DNA from: Glandiceps talaboti
Taxonomy: Eukaryota; Hemichordata; Enteropneusta; Spengelidae
Reading direction: 5' to 3'
Assembly (NCBI RefSeq): GCF_964340395.1
Contig: NC_135571.1
Location: 6,160,453-6,202,952 of the forward strand
DNA: 42,500 nt
The translations under genes were made by a program, and so were the position numbers. The notes under the pieces are model-generated. The model worked only from the letters and a program-made list of their open reading frames with translations, had not been told where the DNA came from and searched no databases. This document shows, piece by piece, positions 1 through 11,899 of the stretch. Numbering within the stretch: the first letter of the stretch is position 1; every line of letters begins with the position of its first letter.

Positions 1-120
1 GACTGACTGACTGACTGACTGACTGACTGACTGACTGACTGACTGACTGACTGACTGACTGACTGACTGACTGACTGACTGACTGACTGACTGACTGACT
101 GACTGACTGACTGACTGACT

Positions 121-163
<43 letters not shown>

Positions 164-196
164 AGACTGACAGACTGACTGACTGACTGACTGACA
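1..196. repeat. (GACT)n microsatellite
   Basis: About 49 tandem GACT units run from the window edge, so the true left end is not seen. Interruptions (GACA) collect only at the right end, which means the left part is the purer, younger part of the tract. Confidence 0.97.
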
Positions 197-1899
197 GAAT
201 GAATGAGACAGTCTGTTTAACTTGAATGGAAACATGGAGGAGAGAGGAAAAGGGAAAGAAAGGGTGGGATAGACAGAGAGAGAGACAGAATGAGAGTGAC
301 AGATGAATAGATATATATCGGGTAGATAGATGGGTGGGCGGGTAGAGGAAGGGAGGGATGGGGGAGGGAGGAACATATAGACTTAGAAAGAAGGGGATAA
401 CGAAGTCTAGATTAAGAAACATTTTTCAATACGTGCAGCTGATGATTACAAATGTCGAACATAGTTTCCACGCTTTTATCCAGATCGATTCCAAGTACAG
501 CAAGGGGACGTGGGGACTCGAGTTAGGGGGTCTGCTACGGCTTTTTGACAAATCGAAATAGGATCTGTCACATGATCCCTGCTGTTCCAGTGAATCATAA
601 ACTAATGCAACATTTTATAGTTTGTGTTGAGATTCACGAATTAATTCACTAAATGGCATGTATCTGGTATGTGTTTACTATAAGTGTATATTTGGATTCA
701 TTTCTTTAGCCAAGCGTGACTCAATCGCCACGTGTATGTCACACCTTTCTTTTCAGTTGTAATGACAATGCAAGCTATGAATTGAATGGATACAAATATG
801 TCTGGAATCGTCTGTCTTCAACGAATGCATGGGAAGAGTAAGAAAATAACCCACATTAATCACGCAACGTATAAATGAGTTATGTTGTTTGTTTGTTAGA
901 GAAGTAAAGAACTATGTTACGTGACCAGCAAATCAATTACGATAGTTTCATCTGGTGACACTCGACCCGAGGCTTACAAGTAAGGCTAAGAAGTGCGCCC
1001 TCTATCCCTAAGGTACACCATGGATACGTCTTTAAACGAGAACAGTTACACATAATGGAAATTAAAGCTATAAGTCTTAATTCGAATTACATTTTGAAGA
1101 ATCTTTCAGTGTAGTCCCTTCGATACTATACGGTATTTAAGGTTAAAGATACAGAAACAGTGAGTATTTGTTAAAGTGCACATTAGACTGAGGGGGTTCA
1201 TCTTGTTGCAATCCTGTAATCATAAACTAACGAGTGCTTGATTAATACTGATTACAGAAGTATACCCAGACAACAATGAATCGTCCAATCTACGCGTGCG
1301 TGCAAAATCAAGTAAATGACATTCCGTCCCTAAAAGACAGCTCTATCGTAACACTTCATATTGAATAATGTGCTAATTTTTCACCCAGGATTTTATTAAT
1401 AGGATGACCAGAGATTATGAAGTTGATAATTTAATCTAAATTAGAAGACGAACGGTTCTAATCAATGATAATTGGCATAGTTGTGTTCATCAATCGATGT
1501 TTTAAGATAATCCACATAGATAAAAGTCTCGATACATTCCTAGGACCCTGCGTGACGTTCTCTGCTAATTGGTCTGCGCGGTTGTTTGCATGACATGAAA
1601 ACTCTCGTATCATCACGCGATAAACCGAGTCTGTCAATGAGCGCTAGGACTCATACATAATTTGCGCATGCCAATATTAAAATAAGCTCTCTGAGTATTT
1701 CTGAATGTGTAGGTATTTATATGGAAGGGTCGTGATTGTTCGAATTGAAGCAAATAGCTGCGTCCTTCTCAGACCCTGTTTATAGTGGTCGGCTTTGAAT
1801 CTGCATGTTGCAGATTTCAGCCGTTGCTGCCGTTTGTTTCTGAGTGGCTAAAGTCCTTCAAGGCAAGTTTTTACTGATTGTATTGTATCTCAGCCGTTT
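197..1899. other. Unique intergenic DNA, no gene seen
   Basis: A purine-rich GA/GGGA stretch (about 230-360) follows the microsatellite, then AT-rich unique sequence. The only open frame of note (67 codons from 358) begins in the purine-rich tract and has no splice or family support. Confidence 0.5.
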
Positions 1900-2170
1900 G
1901 TCGCAACTCGGGCAAGATTTGAACCATGATTGTGCCTCAGTCAACCCAGCTGTATAACTGGGGACCTGGTAGGATAGAGGTTGCAATGTGAATGCTTTAA
2001 TCCTATGCGCTTATAGAGGCTGCAATGGATTGTATGCTCCTAGGGAGTTGAGGAAGTATAAAGGGGGCTATTATGCTGCTATAGATCCGTGCCAGGGATA
2101 ATAATTGTAAAGCCCTTTGAACACAGAGTGGGAAAACGCTATATAAAACCAACATTTATTATTATTATTT
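1900..2170 (+). mobile_element. SINE-like retroelement with ATT tail
   Basis: The segment ends in a block around AAGCCCTTTGAACACAGAG and GCTATATAAAACC followed by an ATT run, the usual 3' structure of short retroposons in invertebrate genomes. The same 3' block recurs at 25977-26097 with the same order of motifs (GCTATAGATCC, TGCCAGG, AATAATTGTAAAGCCC), which shows it is interspersed. A middle block around CAGCTGTATAACTGGGGACC lies upstream. I do not see a convincing pair of pol III promoter boxes, so the head and the class are uncertain. Confidence 0.6.
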
Positions 2171-2554
2171 TCATGAACCCGATGCAAATGTTGTCGTTGA
2201 CGGCGCTTCTCTAGTCCTAAGCTTTACCATTGACACGGATAGTCGTCGGGTTCATGTGAAGACAAGTGTTCAAGTCCTTCGGTCCCGTAAATAAGCTACT
2301 ATCATATTGAAATGATGTAATTTACATAAATGTATGCTTGTAATGGGTCACAGAATCATGAATCAATGACAAAATGAATTATTATATTTATATTACTGTA
2401 ATATATAAATTGAAATTGTTGATAAATGTGTTATCATTCATGTTAATAAATAAACTAATTAACTAGTCTCAGAGTGTAAAATGGAATAGAGTACTCAGTG
2501 CACCGGTATAGGATAGGCTATGCAAGAAGTGAGACGGTATTATTTCTTTTATGC

Positions 2555-2776
<222 letters not shown>

Positions 2777-5386
2777 TACGTTGTTTTAACATGAGATGGG
2801 ACTATCATTACAGCGCCACCAACGACTCATATCTTCTCGTGACAGGTAATGTGTTATCTTTGACTTGAGAGCCTATAAACATGATAAACCACTGCAATGA
2901 CAGTGACACGGATATCTTATTTGTCTTATGACGAGTTGTAAATATCATAACATATTCATGATATACTACATAGTAACAATCAGCCCGCATATATAGTGGC
3001 ACTCAGCATACACCACGGAGAACTGACATGGTGTATTAAGGTTCGTGTTATTTAATCGATACTGGACATGATCAACGTGAACATATGAACTGCTATCTCC
3101 TGGTATGTGATTTGAATCAGTAACATGAGCCGGATATGGGTGAGTCTTTATATGTTAGTATTTGAGTTTGAGTTGTTAGACCTAAACTGGCTGTTCTTGT
3201 GTTAACTGAGTCCCTTCGTACATGGTACAGGTAATAGGTAAGCACCCTGGGAGGTAAATGACGAACCCATACTTATGATATTCACAACACTAATCCCTCG
3301 GACTAATCCCAGCTCATGATACTGCAGAAAAACATAACATAGATTCCAGGCTATACAGTATACAGTATACTGTCGAACAGAACATTATGGATTCTAGGCT
3401 AAACTATGGATTCCAGGCTATGACTATAGAACAGGAGTGCATGGAAATAGGACAGTGTACATACATTCTTGGTTATAAAGGTACTGAGTCAGAAGTAAAT
3501 ACACAGCATGTGGCAGGGAGTCTGTACACTGTAAAACATTAGCCCTTGGAGTTCAAGCAAATGTAGTGTAAGATGAACTTCATGTTGTCATGACATGTAC
3601 ATGCCATATGGCATACCTTATACCCTTCAGATTGTTGCAGGAATTTTTTTTTTCATTTTATCAAGTCGGGTCAAAACTTTCTGATGTTAGCTTACGAGAA
3701 TATTTTTTTTTACTTGAGTGAGATAGAATTTAATACTTATTCAAGGTTGGAAAATACACGATATCTCGATTAAAATTGTCAACATCCGGTCACGAAGGTC
3801 TGTCTACAAACGAGACAACAATTTGTCAACTCAACTGATAACGCTGATAATTTATTTTAAAAAATGTTAATCGGACAACAAATTTAATCGCCATTGTTAC
3901 ATTTGTATCCTTCTTTGGGTGTGGATCGCCAGAATTAGAAAAGGTACCCCTGCAAAGAAAATGTAGCAATTTTGGTAAGCTTTTTCTAGCATCAAGGATA
4001 CAATGTAGAATTTTAAGGCCACTTTTTTGTCGAGTAAGACGACGGTTCTCTTAAACTTACTTCTCTTGTAACCACTGTCTGGGCACTCATCACATTTGTG
4101 AACGGGTTTCTGGAAAACTAATAAATTCATAAAAATACAGTTGAGACATTTTTCGTTTCGAAATATCGTATGACTCAGTGACCTTTGCCACGGAAAGCGT
4201 TGAACAAATGTTAAAATCTGTGTCACTAGTAGAATTATACATGAGCCTTGGGAAGATCCGTCACACAGGTATAGTCGTTCTGTTTCGTCATTAATCACTT
4301 GTCATTGTACGCCGATAGAAATCTCATTCCCCGGAGAAAGAGACGATATAAGCCATAAGACCGGTACCGTCTGTCCGAAAAGCAGGATCTACTCTTAAGG
4401 GAGTTGATATTAACTATACAACTTGTTCCCAGTACATATCATAAATGCATTCCAGCTTCGCACACGGGATAGTGTTGGTAAGTTCGAGTGAAATTCGTCT
4501 TTTCCCGCCATTTAATTAGTCCATGTTATCAGGTACACGACTTAAACAGGATGCTATAAATAACACGATAACATTTAGTTACACATCGTATGATTCATAT
4601 CTGTAAATAATTACAAATTGACTGTTGATTTAGAAACATTATGCTATTGGGCCTCTTCTCAACACAGCTCATATTTCGACAATTTTGGATAAGTTTTAGA
4701 TCTTCAAATACCTCACGATTCATTCATATTCTTTAAACACATTCGGAAATTAAAAAAAAACCCACATTTATATTCCACGTATGTATGTATGGATATAGGT
4801 TACATTAGAAACAGGCGCCATATTGTTATGTCATGTTCATGAAGCTAAACTACCGAACTATGAGGTCAGAGGTCATCACAAAGTCTGAATATGACAGATA
4901 CAACCAATAAATCATTTTAATTTCCATGCTGACAGTCTTCGTGATTCATTCCAAGTCACGGTATAATATTTACCCTCAGGTCAGATGTCGTGGTATTCCA
5001 AGGTAACTACACGGAAGAGGGAAATATCATATCGATTGCATCATGTGTAGCATACACTACGTCATTATTCGGTCCCTCCATTTCCCGCCAAATTTAACAT
5101 GATGGTAGAATTTCACTGCGTTTCCTGACGTTCAAACAAGAGTGTGTTGTAATAGTTCAGTCAACCTAAAAAGCTCCGTACGTCCAATAATCAAGATCCA
5201 AAACGCTATTTCACCAAATAGGATCAACATAATAATGCACCGTAAATCATTCACATTTTGATGTAAATAAATATTGCTACTGGGTGTGGAAAGATATCGA
5301 CGAACCCTTATATACTATGATGGATAAGAATACTATGCACAATGTAGTCAAGAAACCCATATGATGAATCTATGAATACAAAAAGT
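2777..5386. other. Unique intergenic DNA, no supported gene
   Basis: AT-rich DNA with short poly(T) runs and a small local repeat near 3345-3425 (TGGATTCCAGGCTA-like units). A 133-codon minus-strand frame at 3897-4298 is the longest open frame; it has several Cys residues but no recognisable domain. Confidence 0.45.
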
Positions 5387-5424
5387 AATCAATCGATCGA
5401 TCGATCGATCAATCAATCAATCAC
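5387..5424. repeat. (ATCG)n/(ATCA)n short tandem repeat
   Basis: Four to five ATCG units flanked by ATCA units. The core is a self-complementary TCGA series. Confidence 0.85.
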
Positions 5425-6425
5425 TCACGCTTTATTTTATTCCTTATAACATACTTTTTTTAAAGGAGTGTGGTCCTTGATAACATTTGCACAAATGACT
5501 GAAAATCATGGTTCTTGCCTGGAATCCACCCATGCATACTATCCATATTTGCCAAGTCAATAATATAATCGGACAACCTCTAGACAATGTGCTAGTCATA
5601 TTACAGCTGTTTTCGTGATTGGCTTGATACTACTAAATGCTCAATGACACTTGTTGTCGTCCCAGGCGAATATTGCAAAGTGTTTGGAATAGAACAGGTT
5701 ATAGTTTGCAACCACTCAGTGTATACAACAACGTACGTACTGCAGAGAAGCTATGATGTAAAATCTTGTAATCACTTCAAGTGCTACCGTCACAGTAACT
5801 TGTGTATTACTCTTTTGCTACAATGAAAATCAACTGAGTTGCTACAAGGGAACTTATACCATTGAACACAGCTTGATTGTTATCTAGGGAACGTACAAAA
5901 ATCTAACTTCAATCACAACCCTGATGTGTTCAGTAATAACAGTAGTCTTGTCTACGAGCAAGTAAACAACAATCTCAATTTGCCAAAAGATCGGCGTAAA
6001 ATATTTATAATTCAGCCGTCTTCTGGCTAACACTCTCTGTTTTATCTGTAGTTTTGGACTCCAGTCACATTGGGCTCATTTTGATACTGTGACCGGGGTC
6101 ACTAAATGACTGCAGCGAGGAGACGTGTTTTACTCTATACAAGACTTTATTCACACTCAACGTGTAGACAATAGGAGACAAAGCCTACAATGAGCATACA
6201 AAAAAAGAAAAGTATTCGAAAGTTTACACAACTCAAAGTAGATACATGATAAGACGAACATGACAACAATTCATTAAATACGACTAATAAAAGTAACACA
6301 AGTATAATGAATTAAAGTGCATGAACTCTTACCCTGCACGTTGGCTGAACATTGAGACATTGAGTGATGCTAACTACCGCAAGGCGCCCGTTCTGGAAGT
6401 GTCACAAATGGGGTGTGCGTCGCCT
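5425..6425. other. 5' flank of the small membrane-protein gene
   Basis: No convincing exon was found. Short open frames at 5644-5826 and 6321-6671 have no splice or domain support, and the second one runs through the intron side of the acceptor at 6655-6656. Confidence 0.4.
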
Positions 6426-6431
6426 TATAAA
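6426..6431 (+). promoter_or_regulatory. Candidate TATA box
   Basis: TATAAA in the context CTTATAAAGC lies about 240 bases before the ATG at 6668 and would put transcription start near 6456-6460. A short 5' exon would then have to splice to the acceptor at 6656. A single hexamer in AT-rich DNA is weak evidence. Confidence 0.25.
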
Positions 6432-6656
6432 GCTCATTTACATTTGAATATTGAGCAACCCAAACCGTGCTTTCACCTGTCGAACACAGCAAGTGACCAA
6501 TCGAAAGAGAGAGGGGGGAACCTAGGCTCACAATACAATATTCTTATGGACAATATAATTATCTTCCAAACCAGTTTTTTTTTTATCGTAAACAGTCTTA
6601 ACCTGTCACGAAATGTTAGGCTTAAATTGAGTTCTTTTACTTCATTTTCTTGTCAG

Positions 6657-6785
6657 CTTCTGATCGGATGATTGTATCACTGATTTTACTCCTCGTGTGT
6701 CTTCTCCTGGCCGCCATAGCATCTGTTATTTTGTATTTTGTCGTAAGAGTCAAATTTCTACGGGGTAAACATTCTCCAAACAAAA
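6657..6785 (+). CDS. Exon 1 of a small single-pass membrane protein
   Basis: First visible exon of a gene with no recognised family. A pyrimidine-rich acceptor (TTTTCTTGTCAG) ends at 6656. The first ATG, at 6668, opens 39 codons plus one base before a consensus donor (AAAA|GTAAGT) at 6786. Residues 2-26 are almost entirely hydrophobic (MIVSLILLLVCLLLAAIASV and onwards), a membrane segment. They are followed at once by basic residues (RVKFLRGKH), which by the positive-inside rule puts the remaining tail in the cytoplasm. Alternatively, the frame is open upstream to the acceptor (SDR before M), so this could be the membrane exon of a longer type I receptor with extracellular exons further upstream; I found none in the window. 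Intron 1 is 886 bases and is cut in phase 1. What the protein does is unknown. Confidence 0.6.
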
Positions 6786-7671
6786 GTAAGTGATTTGAAG
6801 TTAATTTCATTGCTATATATACAACATATAGATGTCTTGGTATAGCCCACCGTCATTCAAAGTAGATCGACTTATTAGCCTACAGAATATCTGCAATCTA
6901 GATGTTACCCATGGTATCATATCATCTCTTCACCACCGTCTAGTTTAATGAGAAATCATGAACCAACAGTTGTTCATGCAAATGAGTAAACTCCTCCCTA
7001 ATAACTGTTAGAATGAAGTGTCCTGAGCTGATAAATATATCATATTTGGACAGTACATAACTACCCCTATTAAATACCATATCATTCTGGCACAATTCTG
7101 TGCGTGGCTTCGGTTGAAATTGAAATTTCATCTCAGGACCTCATTGAGCTGGACGTAAAGAACGCACTTGAGATTGGATGCCACAGATAGCATTAGACTA
7201 AATATCTGTGGCTTCGAATATCAAAAAATCTCTTTTGAGAAGCGATTTGAACTCACGGATAGCCTCTAGACTAAGGTAGACCATACGATGCGTTGTTCGA
7301 CGACCTCGTGAAAGACGTAGCTGATGGGCGAGGGCGCCCTATATGCCACATCTTACTGAGTACATTTGTACAGTCAATTAAAGTAGGTAATTCTTCTACT
7401 CCCGGGTCCAAAATGTCTTGGAATGACGTTGTCATGGAAACGTATTCTGACAAGCTGATCTAACATGTCACGGTTAACTGTTAGGATTTGGTATAGTTAT
7501 TTTCTAATAGAAGAGAATCATAACAACGGCTTACTGTTATTATTACATAACAAAATATGTCAGTCTTATAGTTTTCGTCAAATGTAGTCACACGGTGTTC
7601 CTTTGTTTTAATTTCAATTAATTTATTGAAATAATTTTAATGCATTTTTTTTTGCAAAATAAACTGCACAG

Positions 7672-7712
7672 TTCGACCACTGCAGGAGGAGGAAGATATT
7701 GCTGATCTTGAA
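7672..7712 (+). CDS. Exon 2 of the small membrane protein
   Basis: A 41-base exon between the acceptor CTGCACAG (ends 7671) and the donor GAA|GTGAGT (7713). The phase matches exon 1: the leftover base A plus TT makes Ile, followed by RPLQEEEDIADLE, and the exon ends on a full codon. It gives the cytoplasmic tail a short acidic cluster. An exon this small that keeps both splice signals and the frame is unlikely by chance, and it supports the whole gene model. Confidence 0.6.
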
Positions 7713-8311
7713 GTGAGTAATCGTCTCTCAACTTTGAACTTCCTCTAAACTTCTACAAGTAATTATACCCCTTCCCCCTCTCCCTTCAATCCCAAAACAA
7801 TACCAGAAAATATCACAGTTTTTTTAATGAATCATTGTACAAAGACTTAAAGAACATTTCTATGTGTGTAAAAAGACGTTGCGGTAGGAACAAAATTTGA
7901 CGATAACGCAAGATAATGTTCCGATTGTTTTTTTCTCCCCCTCAAATTGTAATCCGTATTCGTTATGACACTTTAAAGTCCATTCAACAAAAAAACTGCC
8001 AACACATGATATTTATACAATTTATAATATAAGTTTAATTAATGGCAGTCTGAGAAATGTTTCTGTTTATAATGGCCAAGTTGTGCCGGGTCTTCGGTGT
8101 CACGGTGATCCGACTACACACAGAGTATCGAAGAGCCACCAAGGACTACTTGTAGAGCCTTGACAACTTATTGGCCAGGTCAGGTATCGAAAGCCTTTCA
8201 GTACACATGCTCATCACTTATTGAAAGTAATTCAAATATTCTATTGTTGCAGTATGGTGTTTATTTGTGGATCTCATAATAAAATACTCTTTTCTTCTCT
8301 CTATTCTCTAG

Positions 8312-8431
8312 AAAATAATACATTATACGTCAAACAGTGAAAATATCGATGTTTTAGACAAGAACGATATACATATGACGATAATTGGAGGTGACAACCT
8401 ATCGCAGCAATCGGCATGGTCTACAGCCTAG
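8312..8431 (+). CDS. Last coding exon of the small membrane protein
   Basis: The acceptor TTCTCTCTATTCTCTAG ends at 8311 after a good pyrimidine tract. The exon enters in phase 0, as exon 2 requires, and runs 39 codons to TAG at 8429-8431, giving a 92-residue protein. The tail is polar (KIIHYTSNSENIDVLDKNDI and onwards) and ends in SQQSAWSTA. No ITIM, ITAM or classical PDZ ligand is present; DLEKII across the exon 2-3 joint only loosely resembles an acidic dileucine sorting signal. From the ATG at 8375 the exon is also the first copy of a 120-bp tandem repeat that continues into the 3' sequence. Confidence 0.6.
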   Translation, partial: KIIHYTSNSENIDVLDKNDIHMTIIGGDNLSQQSAWSTA

Positions 8432-8732
8432 GATCCAGACACTCGTTATATTGGGAGACGTTTTAATAACGTTCGGAATTTCGAACTTCAAAATATGACC
8501 ATAATTGGACGTGGCAACCTATCACAGCAATCGGCATGGTCTACAGCCTAGGATACAGACAGTCGTTTATATTGGGAGACGTTTTAATAACGTTCAGAAT
8601 TTCGAACTTCAAAATATGACCATAACTGGACGTGGCAACCTATCACAGCAATCGGCATGGTCTACAGCCTAGGATACAGACAGTCGTTTTATTGGGAGAC
8701 GTTTTAATAACGTTCAGAACTTCACAATATAA
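8375..8732 (+). repeat. 120-121 bp tandem repeat, three copies, starting in coding sequence
   Basis: Copies start at ATG 8375, 8495 and 8616 and are roughly 90% or more alike by eye. Copy 1 is the end of the membrane-protein exon plus 3' sequence. Copies 2 and 3 share changes absent from copy 1 (GGACGTGGCAAC for GGAGGTGACAAC) and each keeps an 18-codon frame ending SQQSAWSTA-TAG. Confidence 0.95.
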
Positions 8733-8789
8733 CTTTAAACATTACATATGATTATTGTAAAGCAGTATATTGAAAACCACAAAGTATTT

Positions 8790-9102
8790 GGATAATGTTC
8801 AAAACACAAGTACGTTACGTTTACGATGACGTAGAATTTCTGTGTGATGTCATCAACTACGTAATGGATATAACAACGCCAACCACCTGTAAAATGGACA
8901 AACCTTGATCTATATTTTTCACGTGCACAGCAACACACGTTACATTATCATGATAGTGCGGAGAACAACTTTATGTGATAATGTTTACAGTTCAAAATAC
9001 ATGTACATTACGAAGGCGTGCGACATTCCTCTCTCCTTGTGACGTCACTAACCTATGATGTAATGGATATAGTCATACTCCAGCCAATCAACTGTGAAAT
9101 GG
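8790..9102. repeat. Diverged tandem duplication (about 185 bp period)
   Basis: The order GATAATGTT..CAAAA..GTAC.TTACG, then GTGA.GTCA, then GTAATGGATATA, CCAA and TGTGAAATGGA-like blocks occurs twice, at about 8790-8898 and 8976-9102. Divergence and small indels make this an old duplication. Confidence 0.65.
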
Positions 9103-10057
9103 AAATGTATAAATATGCAAATTCCAGAAATCGTAACCTATATCATAGTATCAAAGACGGGCCATCCGATGCCAGATCCAACGGAAACGATTTGTACTTA
9201 CGTAGTCATTTTCATACACCCACTTATCGCAGAGGAAAACAATCATGTTTCTATCCGTTCAAGTTGTTTGGATGATTCTAAACGATATTCAAATTAACTA
9301 ATTATATATGCAAAAACTATGCGGACATGCTGCTTGAAGGCTTCATCACTTTGAAGGCAGTAAATCCTGTTATAATAAAGAGACTTGATTCTACACATAA
9401 AAGTGGACAAATCAGAGATCCGCACGATTTTTGTCATGGTTTTAAAAAGTTGAATTTGTACGATTATCTTAATTTTGTACGTGTCTTAACAATTCAAGTA
9501 TTTCCGATGAAAACAGATATCTAATCAATACATTTACTCTTGCAATTTCCCGTGATCGAAAATGTCATTTTTGTGTTTTTTTTCTTCTGAATTTTAATAA
9601 ATACGTACAACTCTGTCTTGTGTATTGTTGGTTTTTTCCCTTACATTTTTCACCTCCCCCAAATATACTTAACCAATATATCATACACTGGAGATTGAAA
9701 GTCTTGTTTGAACGTTCCTGGTGTAGTTTGCCGTAGTATGGGACCACATTCATGTACACTGTAAATCGGGTGATTGTCGTGCTTTGACTTCGCGAAAACT
9801 TGTGAGGATGGAAAATGGCATCATGTGCAAGGTGGATAACATAGCAAAGATTTTTTAAAGGTAAGGGAGAATGTTGATTTACCTGAAGGGAAATTAAAAG
9901 TAAACGTTATAATGATGTCATCAGTGTAACCATTGGTTTTTCAGAACGTATCGAACATTTCTGTCTCGCCATCTGGCCAACAGTGACGCATACGGTAACT
10001 AGCATTTTGAACTTGCATTGACTTCGACAGTGATATATGCACAGAATACATATAAGC
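9103..10057. other. Unique DNA, no gene seen
   Basis: Short overlapping frames (85, 67, 65 and 64 codons) on both strands lack splice or family support. AATAAA at about 9597 could serve transcripts from the small gene upstream, but it is more than 1.1 kb past the stop codon. Confidence 0.4.
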
Positions 10058-10150
10058 ACGTGTGTGTGTGGGTGTGTATGTATATGTATGTATGTATGTA
10101 TGTATGTATATAGTATGTATGTTGTGTGGACATGTGTGTACATGTACATG
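10058..10150. repeat. (TG)n/(TATG)n microsatellite
   Basis: TG units then TATG units, with interruptions, followed by an ACATGTGTGTACATGTACATG stretch that is partly self-complementary. Confidence 0.9.
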
Positions 10151-11113
10151 TGTGTGCAACCAATCATGATCACAAAGCATATTTCACTCAATAAGTTTTC
10201 TGCGTAGAAAATTTTATTTATCAACAAACTTTAGAATTGAAAGTTTTCTTTTAAAAGTTATCACATTATGAAAATGTATCTAGTAAAAGGTATAAAAATT
10301 TTACATATTTCTCAAAACATTTACACATATTTCTCGAATGATATATTCTTATCCCTACACCTGTTAAAAATTGATAAAACCTTGCTACGAGGCTGAATAA
10401 TATTCGTAATTCTAAAACCTCCCTGAAAACCGTGCAATATTTATCTGCGTAGAATATTCGTAGAGGGCGCTGTACACTGGCAGTCCTGTCCTATCTAGTA
10501 ATTGTAAAAGTGTTTAACCGACATTCTCAATGCATAAGGTTACGCTACTAAAAGGTACATTTCAGTTTGATAATAAAGTTATCAGTTGGTGATAACAGAA
10601 TACTGCCTTGATTTCATTCCCGGTGATTACTTTTAATCACCAGATTTTTTTAAAAGTCAAGCAAGAAAATTTTTTTAAATATTTTTTTTTCAAATTTTTC
10701 AAATCTGTACGTATTATCGTTAAGGTGTAATATTGTATGGTTAGAACTGATCTGGTGTGCGTAGTACAGCAAAAAATCTGTAACAACTGCAGTACACACG
10801 AAGTAAAAGCTACTATGACCGGTTTCAACATCTCTACTTATCAAGGAGTAGTTCGTCCGTCTCCGCTCCTACCCATCGGGAGATGTATATCAAAGCCCTC
10901 CCGATCCCCCTTGCGGTCGGAAACTGGGTATTAGCTGACGTCGCCCAACTTCTCTTTTCGTCAAGTATTATGTTTCATGATTAATATAACAATACATTTG
11001 GTACACACTAATTTTTTATAACATGATAATAGAAAATCACATTCTGTTTTCATTCTAAGTACTAGAGGTTTCTCAGTGACTACACACTTGAAAAATTGTA
11101 TTTCCATTTTCAG
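10151..11113. other. Mostly unique DNA with a GC-rich hairpin
   Basis: No gene recognised. At 10875-10905 the perfect 8-base arms ATCGGGAG and CTCCCGAT enclose a 15-base loop, in a patch clearly richer in GC than its surroundings (10850-10950). Confidence 0.4.
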
Positions 11114-11440
11114 TTGTTTTGACATCACATTCACACTATCGTCGTAAAACCACCAGACCGTTTTACGGCATGGTAAGTGTTAAAACGGTGGAAAATTAAA
11201 AAATACTCCGGCTGACGAGAATGTGTTACCCACAATGACACCCCCATTTACAATATTGTCGTAAAACTGCCGTACCTTTTTATGGCAGGAGTACTTTTCA
11301 AACAATTTAAGTGTCAAACTGATACTCCGGCTTGTATATGTGTTACAATCACAATACCCCCATTTACACTACCATCATAAAACTGTTTTTAACGACAGTG
11401 GAAAATACTTTGGCTTTTCAAAATGTTTTACACACCTTAT
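11114..11440 (+). repeat. Degenerate tandem repeat, about 105 bp, three copies
   Basis: Units built on CATT.ACA.TAT.GTCGTAAAAC, then TTTTA.GGCA, ACTCCGGCT and TGTGTTAC recur near 11128, 11247 and 11349. The first unit is bracketed by a good acceptor (TTTCCATTTTCAG, ending 11113) and a consensus donor (ATG|GTAAGTG at 11173), and it is open in one frame for 19 codons (VLTSHSHYRRKTTRPFYGM). It may therefore be an exon made from repeat sequence; I rate that as unproven. Confidence 0.55.
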
Positions 11441-11899
11441 AACAGAAAGTGTATGTATGTGTGTAACATAGTTCCTGGGCTACCTGTGATCTAAATAACG
11501 AAACACAACTATTACAATTTATATCACCCACTTGTGTAATCTGCTACATGCATTTCAGTTTGTGTCTTGCTTAGTTTGCCGATAGTTTGCTTTTCTTAGT
11601 AATTCATGATTCATAAATCTATGGTAAAATGTCTATACAAATACATGGCAAGGAAGTTTTGACTCACTGTATTCCCAACTACAATGGCAGAAAAGGAACT
11701 GGCTTCACTATATTTTGGATTACATTAAAGTACAAAGTATGGCCCTAGACAGACAGCACCATCGATTGTTTCTGCTTTATATTGTCAGACACTGTTATCA
11801 ACCATAAATATTAAAATAGTTCAAACATACTGAAAATCGAAATCTACTGTTTTGGACAAAATGGTTTGTTATTGTTTTAACTATATGGCTTGATGTTGT
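11441..11899. other. Unique AT-rich DNA, no gene seen
   Basis: No open frame, splice pair or repeat of note. Confidence 0.4.

Noticed and set aside
1-196. Possible CRISPR-like or telomeric repeat
   Set aside because: A plain 4-bp microsatellite with no spacers and no telomere motif.
1890-1935. tRNA gene at the SINE head, suggested by GATTTGAACC
   Set aside because: This is a B-box only on the opposite strand to the ATT tail, and no cloverleaf or A-box could be fitted.
3897-4298. 133-codon minus-strand frame
   Set aside because: The longest frame in its region, but no domain, splice signal or composition shift; kept only as a mention in the flank entry.
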